A stretch of DNA of 64,000 bases from Bacteroidales bacterium (GCA_025210735.1 JAOARD010000009.1:212576-276575), one strand, 5' to 3'. Positions 1 to 9,153 are shown, numbered from the stretch's first letter. Notes: a model not told the origin generated them from the letters alone. Program-made: numbers and translations.

Positions 1-280
1 CACTATTTGTCAGGTTGAGCGAAGTCCTTGTCCCTTCAGGACTTGGAAATGATGCCTCTATCCCGATGGGCTATCAATTATCATCCCTTCGGTATTAGAT
101 TGTTCTGGGGCTGATTCGTTAGACCAAATTCTGGAATTTGGTCGGTCAAAAGATTTTAAATTGTGAGGCACACCATATCAGGTCCGTAACCTGCTGCATC
201 ATTAGTAACTCTCCTCTCGGGAGGAGATAAAGAGGTGGGTTAATACTATTATACCATTCCTTCGGGATTTGATTTTAATA
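1..280. repeat. Non-coding stretch packed with short inverted repeats
   Basis: No convincing reading frame. Several small hairpins are visible: GTCCT/AGGAC near 28-46, a perfect 10-bp pair GACCAAATTC/GAATTTGGTC at 122-143, CAGGT/ACCTG at 179-193 and TCTCCTC/GAGGAGA at 210-227. It is less AT-rich than neighbouring spacers. The opening TGTCAGGTTGAGCGAAGT resembles a short intergenic repeat I associate with Bacteroidota genomes (recollection, not checked). It may be remnants of REP-like elements or a structured RNA; I cannot tell which. Confidence 0.4.
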
Positions 281-310
281 AAAAACGGCCACCATAAATG
301 GCAGCCGTTT
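281..310 (-). terminator. Rho-independent terminator of the AbgT-family gene
   Basis: Read on the minus strand, stem AAACGGC/GCCGTTT with further pairing toward the loop (TGCCA/TGGTG) is followed by a run of T. It lies about 20 nt past the stop codon of the transporter gene. Confidence 0.75.
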
Positions 311-331
311 GAAAAATATATTGGCGTATTA

Positions 332-1852
332 CTATTTTACCTGATAGTACATATCAACCCCCGGGCCAAGAGGTAATCCGAACCATACCCATATCATAAT
401 AAGTACTGTCCACAGAATAAAGAAAGCAAATGTGTACGGAAGCATTGTTGCTACAATTGTACCAATACCCGCTTTTTTATCGTAGTTCTGGAAGTATGCT
501 ATAATAAGAGCAAAGAAACTCATCATTGGCGAGATAATGTTTGTTACACTATCACCAATTCTGTATACCACCTGCGATAGTTCAGGAGAGTATCCCATAA
601 GCATGAACATTGGAATAAAGATAGGAGCCATAATAGCCCATTTTGCAGAGGCACTACCCATAGCAAGGTTAATTATTCCTGCTAATAGTATAAACAGTAT
701 TATAAGTACAATAATATTCATATCTGCAGCCATAAGAGCATTAGCTCCTTTTATTGCCAGAATAATACCAAGGTTACTCCACTTAAAGAATGCAACAAAC
801 TGCGCAGCAAAGAATACAAGCACAATGTATGAGGCAAGGGTTTTCATACTACCTGCCATACCTTTCATTACATCAGCATCGTTCTTGAATTTCTTGGTAA
901 TGAATCCGTAAATAAGTCCCGGAATCATAGTAAACATAACAAGTACAAATATGATACCTTTTATGAATGGCGATTTAAGTACTGTTCCGTCAGCAGCTCT
1001 AAGGAAACCATCTGAAGGTATAAGACCCAGAAGTGATATTGCTAGCAGAGTTAACCCCCCAATAGATGCCCAGATCAATCCTTTTTTCTCAATAGGTGTT
1101 AATTTTTCCATCTTATCAGGCTCTACATCGCCTTTGTATTTGCCTAGTCGGGGTTCTATAATTTTCTCAGTTATTATAGTACCTGCAAAAGCAATAATGA
1201 ATGTAGATGCTACCATAAAGTAGTAGTTGGCAGTAGGATTTACTACGTAATCCTTATCTAAAATCTGTGCAGCCTCTTCAGAGAGTCCTGCAAGCAAAGG
1301 GTCAATTGTTCCCAGAATAAGGTTGGCACTAAATCCGCCAGATACCCCTGCAAACGCGGCTGCCATACCGGCAATAGGGTGTCGGCCTACAGCAAGAAAG
1401 ATAACTCCTGCAAGCGGTATAAGTAGTACATAACCAACATCACTTGCCATATTTGACAGAATACCGGCAAATACAAGAACAAATGTTAAATATTTTTTTG
1501 GTGCAGATATCACTATCAGTCGTATGCTGGCACCAATTAATCCGCTACTCTCGGCAATACCAATACCAAGCATTGCAACCAGAACAATTCCTAACGGAGC
1601 AAATCCGGTGAAGTTATCAACAATATGTAGCATTATTCTGTGTAAGCCATCTTTTGACAAAAGATTAATAGGCTTAATAACCTCTTTTGTAGCAGGATGT
1701 ATTGCTTCTACATCAAACCAATGAGCTACACCTGAAAAGATTAATACAATAAGTGCAAATATTGCAAACAACGTTGCCGGATGCGGTAGTGCATTACCTG
1801 CTTTTTCTGTAATGTTCAGAAATCTGTTAAATATACCCTTTGTTTTAGTCAT
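332..1852 (-). CDS. AbgT family transporter (p-aminobenzoyl-glutamate transporter-like)
   Basis: A 506-residue integral membrane protein with about a dozen hydrophobic segments spread over its length, the usual size for the AbgT family. Members export sulfonamide-like compounds or take up p-aminobenzoyl-glutamate in the inner membrane, driven by an ion gradient. The N-terminal region with HPATLFAIFALIVLIFS and the inner segment GSASAKWAIMAPIFIPMFM are typical of the family. The ATG at 1852 is the only sensible start before the first membrane segment. It stands alone, divergent from secDF, with a TAnnTTTG box just upstream and its own terminator. The substrate cannot be read from sequence; dipeptide or folate-breakdown products are possible. 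Confidence 0.85.
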   Translation of the reverse strand: MTKTKGIFNRFLNITEKAGNALPHPATLFAIFALIVLIFSGVAHWFDVEAIHPATKEVIKPINLLSKDGLHRIMLHIVDNFTGFAPLGIVLVAMLGIGIAESSGLIGASIRLIVISAPKKYLTFVLVFAGILSNMASDVGYVLLIPLAGVIFLAVGRHPIAGMAAAFAGVSGGFSANLILGTIDPLLAGLSEEAAQILDKDYVVNPTANYYFMVASTFIIAFAGTIITEKIIEPRLGKYKGDVEPDKMEKLTPIEKKGLIWASIGGLTLLAISLLGLIPSDGFLRAADGTVLKSPFIKGIIFVLVMFTMIPGLIYGFITKKFKNDADVMKGMAGSMKTLASYIVLVFFAAQFVAFFKWSNLGIILAIKGANALMAADMNIIVLIILFILLAGIINLAMGSASAKWAIMAPIFIPMFMLMGYSPELSQVVYRIGDSVTNIISPMMSFFALIIAYFQNYDKKAGIGTIVATMLPYTFAFFILWTVLIMIWVWFGLPLGPGVDMYYQVK

Positions 1853-1879
1853 TTGATTGTTATGTTAAATTTCAACAGG

Positions 1880-1887
1880 CAAAGATA
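1880..1887 (-). promoter_or_regulatory. Bacteroidota-type -7 box (TATCTTTG) for the AbgT gene
   Basis: TATCTTTG on the minus strand matches TAnnTTTG, 28 nt upstream of the start codon. No well-spaced -33 TTTG partner is clear, so this is a candidate only. Confidence 0.45.
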
Positions 1888-2190
1888 TTATTCTGTACAA
1901 ATCCTGCTAATGGTAAAATAAAAAATATGATGTTATCTGATGAATATATGAAAAAACCTTATTAAGTGATAATTATACTAAATTAATAGATGTATTGCTA
2001 ATTAATGTAGATAAAAGTTATTTTATGATTTTATTGTTTCGTTTTAAAAGAGTGTTTTTATATTTAACAACTGTTTGATAGATGCTTATAACAATGATGA
2101 AAGCTATACCGTGTTTGTAGTACAGGCAATTGTTGGTAATATTTATTCATATTCAGTGCTATAAAAAATTCAGTTTCTGAAAAAATATGA
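1888..2190. other. AT-rich spacer between divergent genes
   Basis: About 300 bp, very AT-rich, with no plausible gene. Apart from the flanking promoter boxes for the AbgT gene and secDF, I see no repeat or hairpin in it. Confidence 0.5.
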
Positions 2191-2198
2191 TATATTTG
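2191..2198 (+). promoter_or_regulatory. -7 box (TATATTTG) upstream of secDF
   Basis: TATATTTG fits the Bacteroidota TAnnTTTG consensus, with TTTCTG about 20 nt further upstream as a weak -33 candidate. The implied leader to the secDF ATG is about 55 nt. Confidence 0.55.
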
Positions 2199-2258
2199 CG
2201 GATTGTTGTACATAAACGTAGAATAACTGTTTTAATAAACTATATAAAATAAAAACAC

Positions 2259-5246
2259 ATGCAAAATAAAGGAGCGATAAGATTATTTGTAATTGCGCTA
2301 GCTCTGGTAAGTATCTACCAGCTCTCCTTTACCTGGATAGCCCGCCAGGTTCGTGAAGACGCTAAAGAGTATGCCGGAGATGATGTAAAGAAAGAGCTAT
2401 ATTATCTTGATTCTATAGCAACAAAGCCGGTGTATAATCTTTTGTTTACTAAGTACACGTATAAAGATTGTCAGGCAAGAGAGATTAATCTTGGTCTTGA
2501 CCTTAAAGGGGGAATGGATGTAACGTTAGAGGTTTCTGTTGTTGATATCATTCGCAGTATGAGTGGTTATAACACAGATGCAACTTTTAATAAAGCCATT
2601 GCAAGAGCTAAGGAGTTACAGAAAGATAGTCAGGACGATTTTGTGACATTGTTCGGAAAAGCGTTTGCAGAGATTGATGCTAATGCATCGTTAGCTGCTA
2701 TCTTTACAACACCTGAGCTTAAAGATAAAATCAGTTTTAACTCAACAAATGCTGAAGTATTAGATCTTATCAAAGAAGAGGCAGAAGCTGCTATTGATAA
2801 CTCTTTTAACATTCTTCGTAGTCGTATCGACCGTTTTGGTGTTGCACAGCCAAATATTCAGCGTCTGGAGACTTCAGGAAGAATCCTGGTTTCGCTACCG
2901 GGTATCAAAGAGCCTGAAAGGGTTCGTAAATTGTTACAAGGAACAGCAAATCTTGAGTTCTGGGAGACTTATGAATCTTCAGAGGTTTTACCTTTCTTAC
3001 AGACTGCAAATGCAAAGATCAGAGAGATTGAGAAGGCAAAAGAGGATTTGGCAATAGCAGATGCTGAAGCAAAGGCTGATGAGCCTAAAGTTGATGAGCC
3101 AAAAGAGGGTGAGGATGCACTTCTTGATAAGATTGAGGCTGAAAAAGCTGATTCTACAGCAATAGATCAGGCTCAGTTAATGAAAGATAATCCATTATTC
3201 TCAAGACTTCAGCCATTGAATCGTCAAGGTGCTGCAGTGGGATTTGCTCATTATAAAGATACAGCACAGATTAACTCTTACCTTAAGATTACTCAGGTTC
3301 GTTCATTATTTCCACCTGATCTAAAATTCCTTTGGAGTGTAAAGTCAATTGACAAAGAGGAAGAGAGTCTTTATGAGTTAATAGCTATTAAGATAACAAC
3401 TCGTGATCGTCGTGCACCACTTGATGGAGGTGTTATTACAAATGCTCGCAGTGAGTTTGCTCAAGGGTCTGCAAAATCAGAGGTTTCAATGAGTATGAAC
3501 TCTGAAGGAGCAAAAATTTGGGCAAGATTAACTGGGGAAAATGTTGGTAAATGTATTGCTATTGTACTTGATAACTATGTTTATTCATATCCAAGAGTTG
3601 ATGCTGAAATCACAGGAGGAACATCTAGTATTACTGGTGGATTTACTGTAGAAGAGGCAAAAGACCTTGCAAACGTACTTAAGTCAGGTAAGATGCCTGC
3701 ACCAGCAGTAATCATTGCTGATACTATTGTTGGACCATCACTTGGACAAGCTGCTATTGAGGCTGGATTGAAATCGTTCCTTATTGCTTTTGCGCTTGTA
3801 CTTATTTATATGATATTCTACTATAGCCGCCGTGGTGGTATAGTTGCAGATATTGCACTTCTTGTTAACATGTTCTTTATTATCGGAGTTCTTTCTTCGT
3901 TCGGAGCAACATTAACACTGCCAGGTATTGCCGGTATTGTTCTTACTATTGGTATGTCTGTAGATGCTAACGTGCTTATTTATGAGCGTATACGTGAGGA
4001 ACTTGCAGGAGGAAAAGGATTGAAACAGGCTATTACAGATGGTTACAGGAATGCATACTCTGCTATTCTTGATGCGAACATCACAACATTCCTTACTGCT
4101 GTAATTCTGTTCTTGTTTGGTTCAGGACCAATTAAAGGTTTTGCAACTACACTTATGATTGGTATTGCAACATCTCTTATTACTGCAATATTTATTACTC
4201 GTCTTATTTTTGAGTGGCAGCTTAAGAGAGAGCAGAATATTACGTTTGGTACAAAACTTACAAACAACTTCTTTAAGAATACTAATATTAACTTTATTGG
4301 TAAGCGTAAGGTATACTATGTAATATCAGGTATCTTTATTGTTCTTGGAATTATGTTCCTGTTTACTAAAGGTCTTAACCCTGGTATCGACTTTAAAGGA
4401 GGACGTACATACGTTGTTAAGTTTGAGCAGGAGGTAAAAACTACTGAGATAGCTAAGATGTTGGCTGATGACTTTGATGGTGCACCAGAGGTGAAAACTT
4501 TCGGAGGAAAAGATCAGGTACGTATTATTACTAAGTATAGAATTGATGAGTCAGGAACAGAGGTAGATGATGAAGTAGATATGAAACTTTACGAAGGGTT
4601 GAAACCTGCTCTTGGTGACAATGTTTCTTTTGATTCGTTTATGTTAGACTATCGTCAGAGTTCTGAGAAGGTTGGACCAACTATTGCTGATGATATTAAG
4701 AAAGAGGCATTACTTGCAATATTCTTTGCACTTATTATAATGTTTATCTATATCCTGATAAGATTTAAGAACTGGCAGTTTGGTCTTGGTGCTGTTGCTG
4801 CTCTTGTTCACGATACATTAATTGTTCTTGGTCTGTTCTCGATATTAGATGGTATTGTACCATTCTCATTAGAGATTGATCAGGCATTTATTGCGGCTAT
4901 TCTTACTGTGGTGGGTTACTCTATTAACGATACCGTGGTTGTATTTGACCGTATTCGTGAGTTTATAGGTCTTTATCCAAAGCGTGAGCGCAGAGATATT
5001 ATGAATAGCGCGCTGAACAGTACTTTAAGTCGTACATTTAGTACATCGTTAAGTACATTTGTTGTTCTTCTTGCAATCTTTATCTTTGGTGGTGAGGTGA
5101 TTCGTGGATTTGTATTTGCACTTCTTATTGGTGTTGTTGTTGGTACATATTCATCACTATTTATAGCAACTCCACTTGTTTACGATACTGTACTTAAAGG
5201 AGAAAAGAAGAGAGTACTTAAAGGGAAAGGTAATAAAGCTAGATAG
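2259..5246 (+). CDS. secDF: Protein translocase subunit SecDF (fused)
   Basis: A 995-residue fusion of SecD and SecF, the RND-type proton-driven accessory subunits that help pull Sec substrates across the inner membrane. The SecD half has an N-terminal membrane segment, GLDLKGGMDV, a long periplasmic domain and GMSVDANVLIYERIREEL in its membrane block. The SecF half repeats the pattern with GIDFKGGRTYVVKF and VVGYSINDTVVVFDRIRE. About twelve membrane segments are expected. An acidic Ala/Glu/Lys/Pro-rich insert (about residues 255-300) interrupts the first periplasmic domain. The fused form is usual in Bacteroidota and fits the many exported proteins here. It is monocistronic between its own promoter box and terminator. 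Confidence 0.97.
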   Translation: MQNKGAIRLFVIALALVSIYQLSFTWIARQVREDAKEYAGDDVKKELYYLDSIATKPVYNLLFTKYTYKDCQAREINLGLDLKGGMDVTLEVSVVDIIRSMSGYNTDATFNKAIARAKELQKDSQDDFVTLFGKAFAEIDANASLAAIFTTPELKDKISFNSTNAEVLDLIKEEAEAAIDNSFNILRSRIDRFGVAQPNIQRLETSGRILVSLPGIKEPERVRKLLQGTANLEFWETYESSEVLPFLQTANAKIREIEKAKEDLAIADAEAKADEPKVDEPKEGEDALLDKIEAEKADSTAIDQAQLMKDNPLFSRLQPLNRQGAAVGFAHYKDTAQINSYLKITQVRSLFPPDLKFLWSVKSIDKEEESLYELIAIKITTRDRRAPLDGGVITNARSEFAQGSAKSEVSMSMNSEGAKIWARLTGENVGKCIAIVLDNYVYSYPRVDAEITGGTSSITGGFTVEEAKDLANVLKSGKMPAPAVIIADTIVGPSLGQAAIEAGLKSFLIAFALVLIYMIFYYSRRGGIVADIALLVNMFFIIGVLSSFGATLTLPGIAGIVLTIGMSVDANVLIYERIREELAGGKGLKQAITDGYRNAYSAILDANITTFLTAVILFLFGSGPIKGFATTLMIGIATSLITAIFITRLIFEWQLKREQNITFGTKLTNNFFKNTNINFIGKRKVYYVISGIFIVLGIMFLFTKGLNPGIDFKGGRTYVVKFEQEVKTTEIAKMLADDFDGAPEVKTFGGKDQVRIITKYRIDESGTEVDDEVDMKLYEGLKPALGDNVSFDSFMLDYRQSSEKVGPTIADDIKKEALLAIFFALIIMFIYILIRFKNWQFGLGAVAALVHDTLIVLGLFSILDGIVPFSLEIDQAFIAAILTVVGYSINDTVVVFDRIREFIGLYPKRERRDIMNSALNSTLSRTFSTSLSTFVVLLAIFIFGGEVIRGFVFALLIGVVVGTYSSLFIATPLVYDTVLKGEKKRVLKGKGNKAR

Positions 5247-5265
5247 TTAGCTAAATAATATATTC

Positions 5266-5298
5266 AAAGGGTGTCAACTAATTGGCACCCTTTTTTAT
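5266..5298 (+). terminator. Terminator after secDF
   Basis: Stem AAAGGGTGTC/GGCACCCTTT (9 of 10 pairs) runs into TTTTTT, 20 nt after the secDF stop. Confidence 0.8.
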
Positions 5299-5319
5299 TT
5301 AGATTAATTTATTTGATAA

Positions 5320-5385
5320 ATGAAACGAAGCATGAGTAAAGATTTTTCTCACACACGAGAGTTAACTAAATCATGCGAGTTCCAT
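5320..5385 (+). repeat. Intergenic element copy A (four-copy family)
   Basis: 66 bp starting ATGAAACGAAGCATGA and ending TCATGCGAGTTCCAT. The two ends are complementary with an internal mismatch block; GCATGA/TCATGC pairs perfectly. It ends 28 nt before the ATG of the small membrane protein at 5414. Related copies lie at 30234, 39642 and 54110. Confidence 0.6.
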
Positions 5386-5413
5386 ATGGTCTTTGAAAAA
5401 CAAATTTCGACAG

Positions 5414-5623
5414 ATGAAAAAAGATAATATTGTAATAATTGTATCGTTGCTAATTTCCGGAGTAATATCAAAGTTGATATATAATTCAGCTCTTCCGGCA
5501 TGTGGTGTTGATATTGAAAATATGCACTATATTTTAGATATGCTCTTACCTCTACTATTTATGATTCCGTTTTATATATTTACCAAACTGGCAATTATAA
5601 AACTGTTTAAACTGGATATGTAG
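5414..5623 (+). CDS. Small two-segment membrane protein, unknown function
   Basis: A 69-residue protein starting MKKDNIVIIV. Two hydrophobic stretches (about residues 5-22 and 42-62) flank a short loop with one Cys, so a small inner-membrane hairpin protein is likely. I prefer the ATG at 5414 to a TTG seven codons upstream, because it directly follows the repeated leader-like element A at a spacing seen in the other copies. No family is recognised. It is flanked by a terminator on the left and a gene-poor stretch on the right, so it is probably transcribed alone. Confidence 0.5.
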   Translation: MKKDNIVIIVSLLISGVISKLIYNSALPACGVDIENMHYILDMLLPLLFMIPFYIFTKLAIIKLFKLDM

Positions 5624-5935
5624 GCGGCTTGAGACCTGTTTATGGTGTTCTGTGATCGAGTTTGGTTGGTGTTTGTTTTTGTACAGTTTTTATGTCCTTA
5701 AATTTCTGTTTCTGATATTTTGTAATATTTATTAATCAGGTAGTTATCGTTGAGTTGAGTATGTAGAGCTGTATTTACTATATGATTTTGTAATATCCTT
5801 ATTCTCTGAATTATATGTTTGAGATTTTTGTACCAACCAAATTTGCCCACAGAGCATTATTTCTGGATAAAGTACCCAATTTACCGGATATTGAAAATAT
5901 ACCTTTTAGTTTATCTATGAGTGAGTTATAAATGC
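5624..5935. other. Gene-poor spacer with a 38-codon open frame
   Basis: About 310 bp. The only thing of note is an ATG-initiated 38-codon frame at 5815-5931 (start MFEIFVPTKF), which has protein-like composition but no family or upstream signal. It could be a small gene, a gene remnant or chance. Otherwise nothing recognisable. Confidence 0.3.
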
Positions 5936-5967
5936 AAAAAAAGCCATATCATAACTCTGATATGGCT
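5936..5967 (-). terminator. Terminator of the Ni-SOD gene
   Basis: On the minus strand a perfect 10-bp stem AGCCATATCA/TGATATGGCT with a 6-nt loop is followed by six or more T. It begins about 25 nt after the stop codon. Confidence 0.85.
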
Positions 5968-5992
5968 AACTAAAGAAGGTTAGTATAATAAA

Positions 5993-6439
5993 TTAATCAA
6001 AATAAGCGTGTTCAAATTTGTGAACGAGTTCACGCAGTTTCTTAATATTATCAAGGTTAGTACTCTGCTTGCTCTTCATTGCATATATCTGAATCTTATG
6101 CATTAATGTTAATTGTTTAATATATCTCTGGTAAGCTTTTTTATCTGATTTATCAGTAGGCTTTATTCTTTGATGCATAAAATACTGACTGGCTATCTCC
6201 TGAATTTTTTTAGCATGCTCTTCCTTGTTTATAACCCAACGTACAATGTCGTGACTATTGTCTAACGCTTTAATCTTATTTATTGATTTCTCTATTGTTG
6301 ATATATGCTCATACAGTAGTTTAATACGTATTGAATCGCCATATATACCACATGGGATTTCGCAGTGAGCTTTAGCGCTACTTGTTACTGTAAAAAGTAG
6401 TAGTATGGTTGAGATTACCAGTAAATTTATCTTTCTCAT
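5993..6439 (-). CDS. sodN: Secreted nickel superoxide dismutase
   Basis: A 148-residue precursor. Residues 1-24 form a Sec signal peptide ending in AKA; cleavage there leaves a mature protein beginning HCEIPCGIYGD. That is the nickel hook of Ni-SOD (His1, Cys2 and Cys6 plus the new N-terminal amine bind Ni), and nothing else I know has HCxxPCxxY at a mature N terminus. The rest is a helical bundle of about 124 residues, slightly longer than the roughly 117-residue actinobacterial enzyme. The enzyme dismutates superoxide, here in the periplasm or outside the cell. I chose the ATG at 6439, because an upstream ATG would add 11 polar residues before the signal peptide. No dedicated SodX-type maturation protease is adjacent; signal peptidase I could expose His1 directly. 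Confidence 0.9.
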   Translation of the reverse strand: MRKINLLVISTILLLFTVTSSAKAHCEIPCGIYGDSIRIKLLYEHISTIEKSINKIKALDNSHDIVRWVINKEEHAKKIQEIASQYFMHQRIKPTDKSDKKAYQRYIKQLTLMHKIQIYAMKSKQSTNLDNIKKLRELVHKFEHAYFD

Positions 6440-6491
6440 ATTGTAAGTTTTATTGTTGCCATCATTTAACAATGAACATTACAATAAGTTC

Positions 6492-6525
6492 AAAAAAAAG
6501 AGGCTGCTCTCAGAAGAACAGCCTC
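6492..6525 (-). terminator. Terminator of the S9 peptidase gene
   Basis: Minus-strand stem GAGGCTGTTCT/AGAGCAGCCTC (10 of 11 pairs, 4-nt loop) followed by eight T. It separates the S9 peptidase from the Ni-SOD gene, although read-through is possible. Confidence 0.85.
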
Positions 6526-6548
6526 GTAGTATTATATAAACAGATATC

Positions 6549-8663
6549 TTACTTTAAGTACTTATCTAACCACCCAAAGAACTCTCTTTGCCATAGTATA
6601 GAGTTTTGCGGCTTAAGAACAAAGTGAGTCTCCTCAGGGAAGTACAAGAAACGAGCAGGAATGCCTCTTAATCTTGCAGCGTTAAATGCTTGCATGCCCT
6701 CTGTGTATGGAATACGGAAATCTTTTCCGCCATGAATAACAAGTATTGGAGTATCCCAGTTCTGTACAAATTTGTGTGGAGAGTTAGCATATGAGCGCTG
6801 AGCTGTTTTATTCTTCATATCCCAGTATGCTCCACCAAGATCGTGGTTAGGGAAGAACGTCTCTTCTGTTGCTCCATAGAAACTCTCAAGATTAAACATT
6901 CCGCAGTGAGCTATAAATGCTTTAAACCTCTTCTCGTGTTTACCAGCAAGGAAGAAAGTAGAGTAACCACCATAACTAGCACCTACACAACCAAGTCTGT
7001 TTTCGTCAATAAAATTCTCTTTCTTAAGAGCATCTACAGCTGATAGATAATCCTTAATATTCAGTCCTGAATAATCTCCTGATATCTGTGCATTCCACTC
7101 TTTACCAAACGAAGGTAAACCACGTCTGTTAACACCCATAATAATGTAATCATTTGCTGCCATCATAGCAAAGTTCCATCTGTATGAGAAGAATTGACTA
7201 ACTGCAGATTGTGGTCCTCCCTGGCAGTAAAGTAGTGCTGGGTATTTTTTATTCTTATCAAAGTTAGGAGGGAAAATCATCCAAACAAGCATCTGCTTTC
7301 CGTCTGTTGTTGTTACCCAACGCTCTTCTGTATGTCCAAGGTTAATATTGTCGTAAATATTCTTGTTAACAGTTGTAATCTGATCCTCAGCTCCTGTAGC
7401 CATATCTACCTTAAACAGCTCTGTAGCCATCTGGTGAGTTGTTTTACCACCAATCATAACACCATTAGCAATTGAGTAACTGCTGAAGTTGTGCTGACCT
7501 TTAGTAATCTGAGTAAACTGCTTACTTGCAATATCTACTTTATATAGCTGGTATGTAGCCTTTGTTCCTGAAACAAAATATATCTCCTTACCATCCTTGC
7601 TCCATGTGTAGTTATGAGCATTCTGATCCCAGTTCTCATTAACAAAGTTTATCTCCTTTGTAGCAAGATCCATAATCATAAGACGCTCCTTGTCTGATTC
7701 GCAACCAGGAGTCTCCATGCTCATGAAGGCCATGTATTTATTATCTGGTGAGAAAACAGGGTATTTGTCATAACCCATCATTCCTTCAGTCATATTAATA
7801 GTTTTTCCGCTCTCTGTATTGTAGAAGTATATATCTGAGTTTGTACTTGTAGCATATTTAGCTCCTGTAAGTTTTTTACATGTGTACGCAATAGTTTTAC
7901 TATCAGGGCTCCATGTCATCTCTGAATCGTCAAAATATGGAGATAAAGGAGCATCCCATAGCTCATTAGGCATTATATCTTTTCCTGCACTGAACTTTCC
8001 GTTCTTTACATCAGCTACAAAAATGTGACTGAATTTATAGTCGGTCCAATCATTCCAGTGACGATACATAAGGTCATCAAATACCTTGGCATTTGAAAGA
8101 GGAAGGTCGCTGTGGATATCACTGGCAGACTTCTGTAATTTAACATCTTGTGTATACATTACCTTTGATCCATCAGGAGAGAAGCGGAAGCTATTAATAC
8201 CTCCCTTTACATCAGAAACCATAACCTTTTCTGATCCGTCAGGGTTCATTGTCCATACCTGTACATCGCCACTTGCTGTCGACATATAGGCAATCTTCTT
8301 TCCATCTTCAGTCCATGTTGCAGCAAACTCCTTTGTGTCATCAGTCGATAACTGTGTTGTCTGTTTACTGTTAACGTCTGTTATAAAAACATTCGAAGTA
8401 CTTTTGTTTGTGTTTGCATCATACCTTGTAACAGTGTACAACAACTTTGTTCCATCAGGTGATAATACACCGCCGCCAATTCTTCCGAATTTCCAAAGAA
8501 TTTCAGGAGTAAGTCGTCCGCCTTTAATCTCTTTGTCAGTAAGTTTGTTTGAGAAGTCTGACTTTACTACATCTGTTGCCTCACTCTTTGTGCAACATTT
8601 GTCGTTACACGACATAAGTGTAATTGCTCCTGCAAGAGCAACTGCAAATAATGATCGTTTCAT
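6549..8663 (-). CDS. S9 family serine peptidase (dipeptidyl-peptidase 5-like lipoprotein)
   Basis: A 704-residue prolyl-oligopeptidase-family enzyme. The N terminus has a lipoprotein signal with lipobox LMSC (Cys19). Residues about 40-430 are a WD40-like beta-propeller with repeated F/WSPDG motifs, and the C-terminal alpha/beta hydrolase domain carries the triad: Ser563 in GASYGG, Asp648 in GGKDFRIP and His680 in EETHF. Length and layout match bacterial DPP5, which cuts dipeptides from the N terminus of oligopeptides outside the inner membrane and feeds amino-acid fermenters. It could instead be an acylaminoacyl-peptidase; motifs alone do not separate them. The context beside a lysine fermentation operon fits peptide use. 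Confidence 0.9.
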   Translation of the reverse strand: MKRSLFAVALAGAITLMSCNDKCCTKSEATDVVKSDFSNKLTDKEIKGGRLTPEILWKFGRIGGGVLSPDGTKLLYTVTRYDANTNKSTSNVFITDVNSKQTTQLSTDDTKEFAATWTEDGKKIAYMSTASGDVQVWTMNPDGSEKVMVSDVKGGINSFRFSPDGSKVMYTQDVKLQKSASDIHSDLPLSNAKVFDDLMYRHWNDWTDYKFSHIFVADVKNGKFSAGKDIMPNELWDAPLSPYFDDSEMTWSPDSKTIAYTCKKLTGAKYATSTNSDIYFYNTESGKTINMTEGMMGYDKYPVFSPDNKYMAFMSMETPGCESDKERLMIMDLATKEINFVNENWDQNAHNYTWSKDGKEIYFVSGTKATYQLYKVDIASKQFTQITKGQHNFSSYSIANGVMIGGKTTHQMATELFKVDMATGAEDQITTVNKNIYDNINLGHTEERWVTTTDGKQMLVWMIFPPNFDKNKKYPALLYCQGGPQSAVSQFFSYRWNFAMMAANDYIIMGVNRRGLPSFGKEWNAQISGDYSGLNIKDYLSAVDALKKENFIDENRLGCVGASYGGYSTFFLAGKHEKRFKAFIAHCGMFNLESFYGATEETFFPNHDLGGAYWDMKNKTAQRSYANSPHKFVQNWDTPILVIHGGKDFRIPYTEGMQAFNAARLRGIPARFLYFPEETHFVLKPQNSILWQREFFGWLDKYLK

Positions 8664-9145
8664 ATTAAAACAATTTAAATATTTGATAATTATAATCTAC
8701 TTTACAATCAGAAAAAGGGTTTTGTTTTTGTTCCCGAGTCCTGTTATATATTTACAGTGCAATTTACTTAATAAGTATGAACATTTCGGTTATAAAAAGG
8801 GATTAATTTGGTCTTATATGGTTAATCTATAGCTGTTATAGGTTAAATGTTTTGTGGCGTGTTTACCTATGTTGTTTAACATATCAGTTAAATCAGAGCT
8901 TTTGTTAATTTTATAACAATAATAATTTAGCCAAATATCAGGAATCATGAATATGTCTATATTTAACACATTTGTTAAATACAAAACGTGTATACTGGTT
9001 ATTTAACCCGATTTGGAGTCTGAATAGTGTAAATTGAAAATATCAGAAGTCAAAATATTCTATAATTTCACCACAAGACTGAGTATAACTATCCTTTGCA
9101 TTAACAGAAAAAATAACATTATTGTTCATAATTGAAAAATAAATT
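8664..9145. promoter_or_regulatory. Upstream region of the lysine fermentation operon with clustered inverted repeats
   Basis: A 480-bp spacer without a gene. It contains TTTAAC-N6-GTTAAA at 8875-8892, a perfect ATTTAACA-N4-TGTTAAAT at 8961-8980 and GGTT-N4-AACC near 8997-9008, plus a lone GGTTAAAT near 8841. Repeated symmetric sites of one type upstream of a catabolic operon suggest a dimeric regulator, identity unknown. No B12-box-like sequence of a cobalamin riboswitch is apparent. Confidence 0.45.
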
Positions 9146-9153
9146 TAACTTTG
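9146..9153 (+). promoter_or_regulatory. -7 box (TAACTTTG) of the lysine fermentation operon
   Basis: TAACTTTG matches TAnnTTTG, with a TTG about 21 nt upstream as -33 candidate. The implied 5' leader is about 70 nt to the first gene at 9230. Confidence 0.6.

Noticed and set aside
537..1724. Plus-strand open frames inside the AbgT gene
   Set aside because: They are antisense to a clear membrane transporter and have no family features.
5320..5427. A small protein MKRSMSKDF encoded by the intergenic element
   Set aside because: Copies A and B are open, but copy C has a stop after 12 codons and indels shift the frame, so the conservation is of DNA or RNA, not of a peptide.
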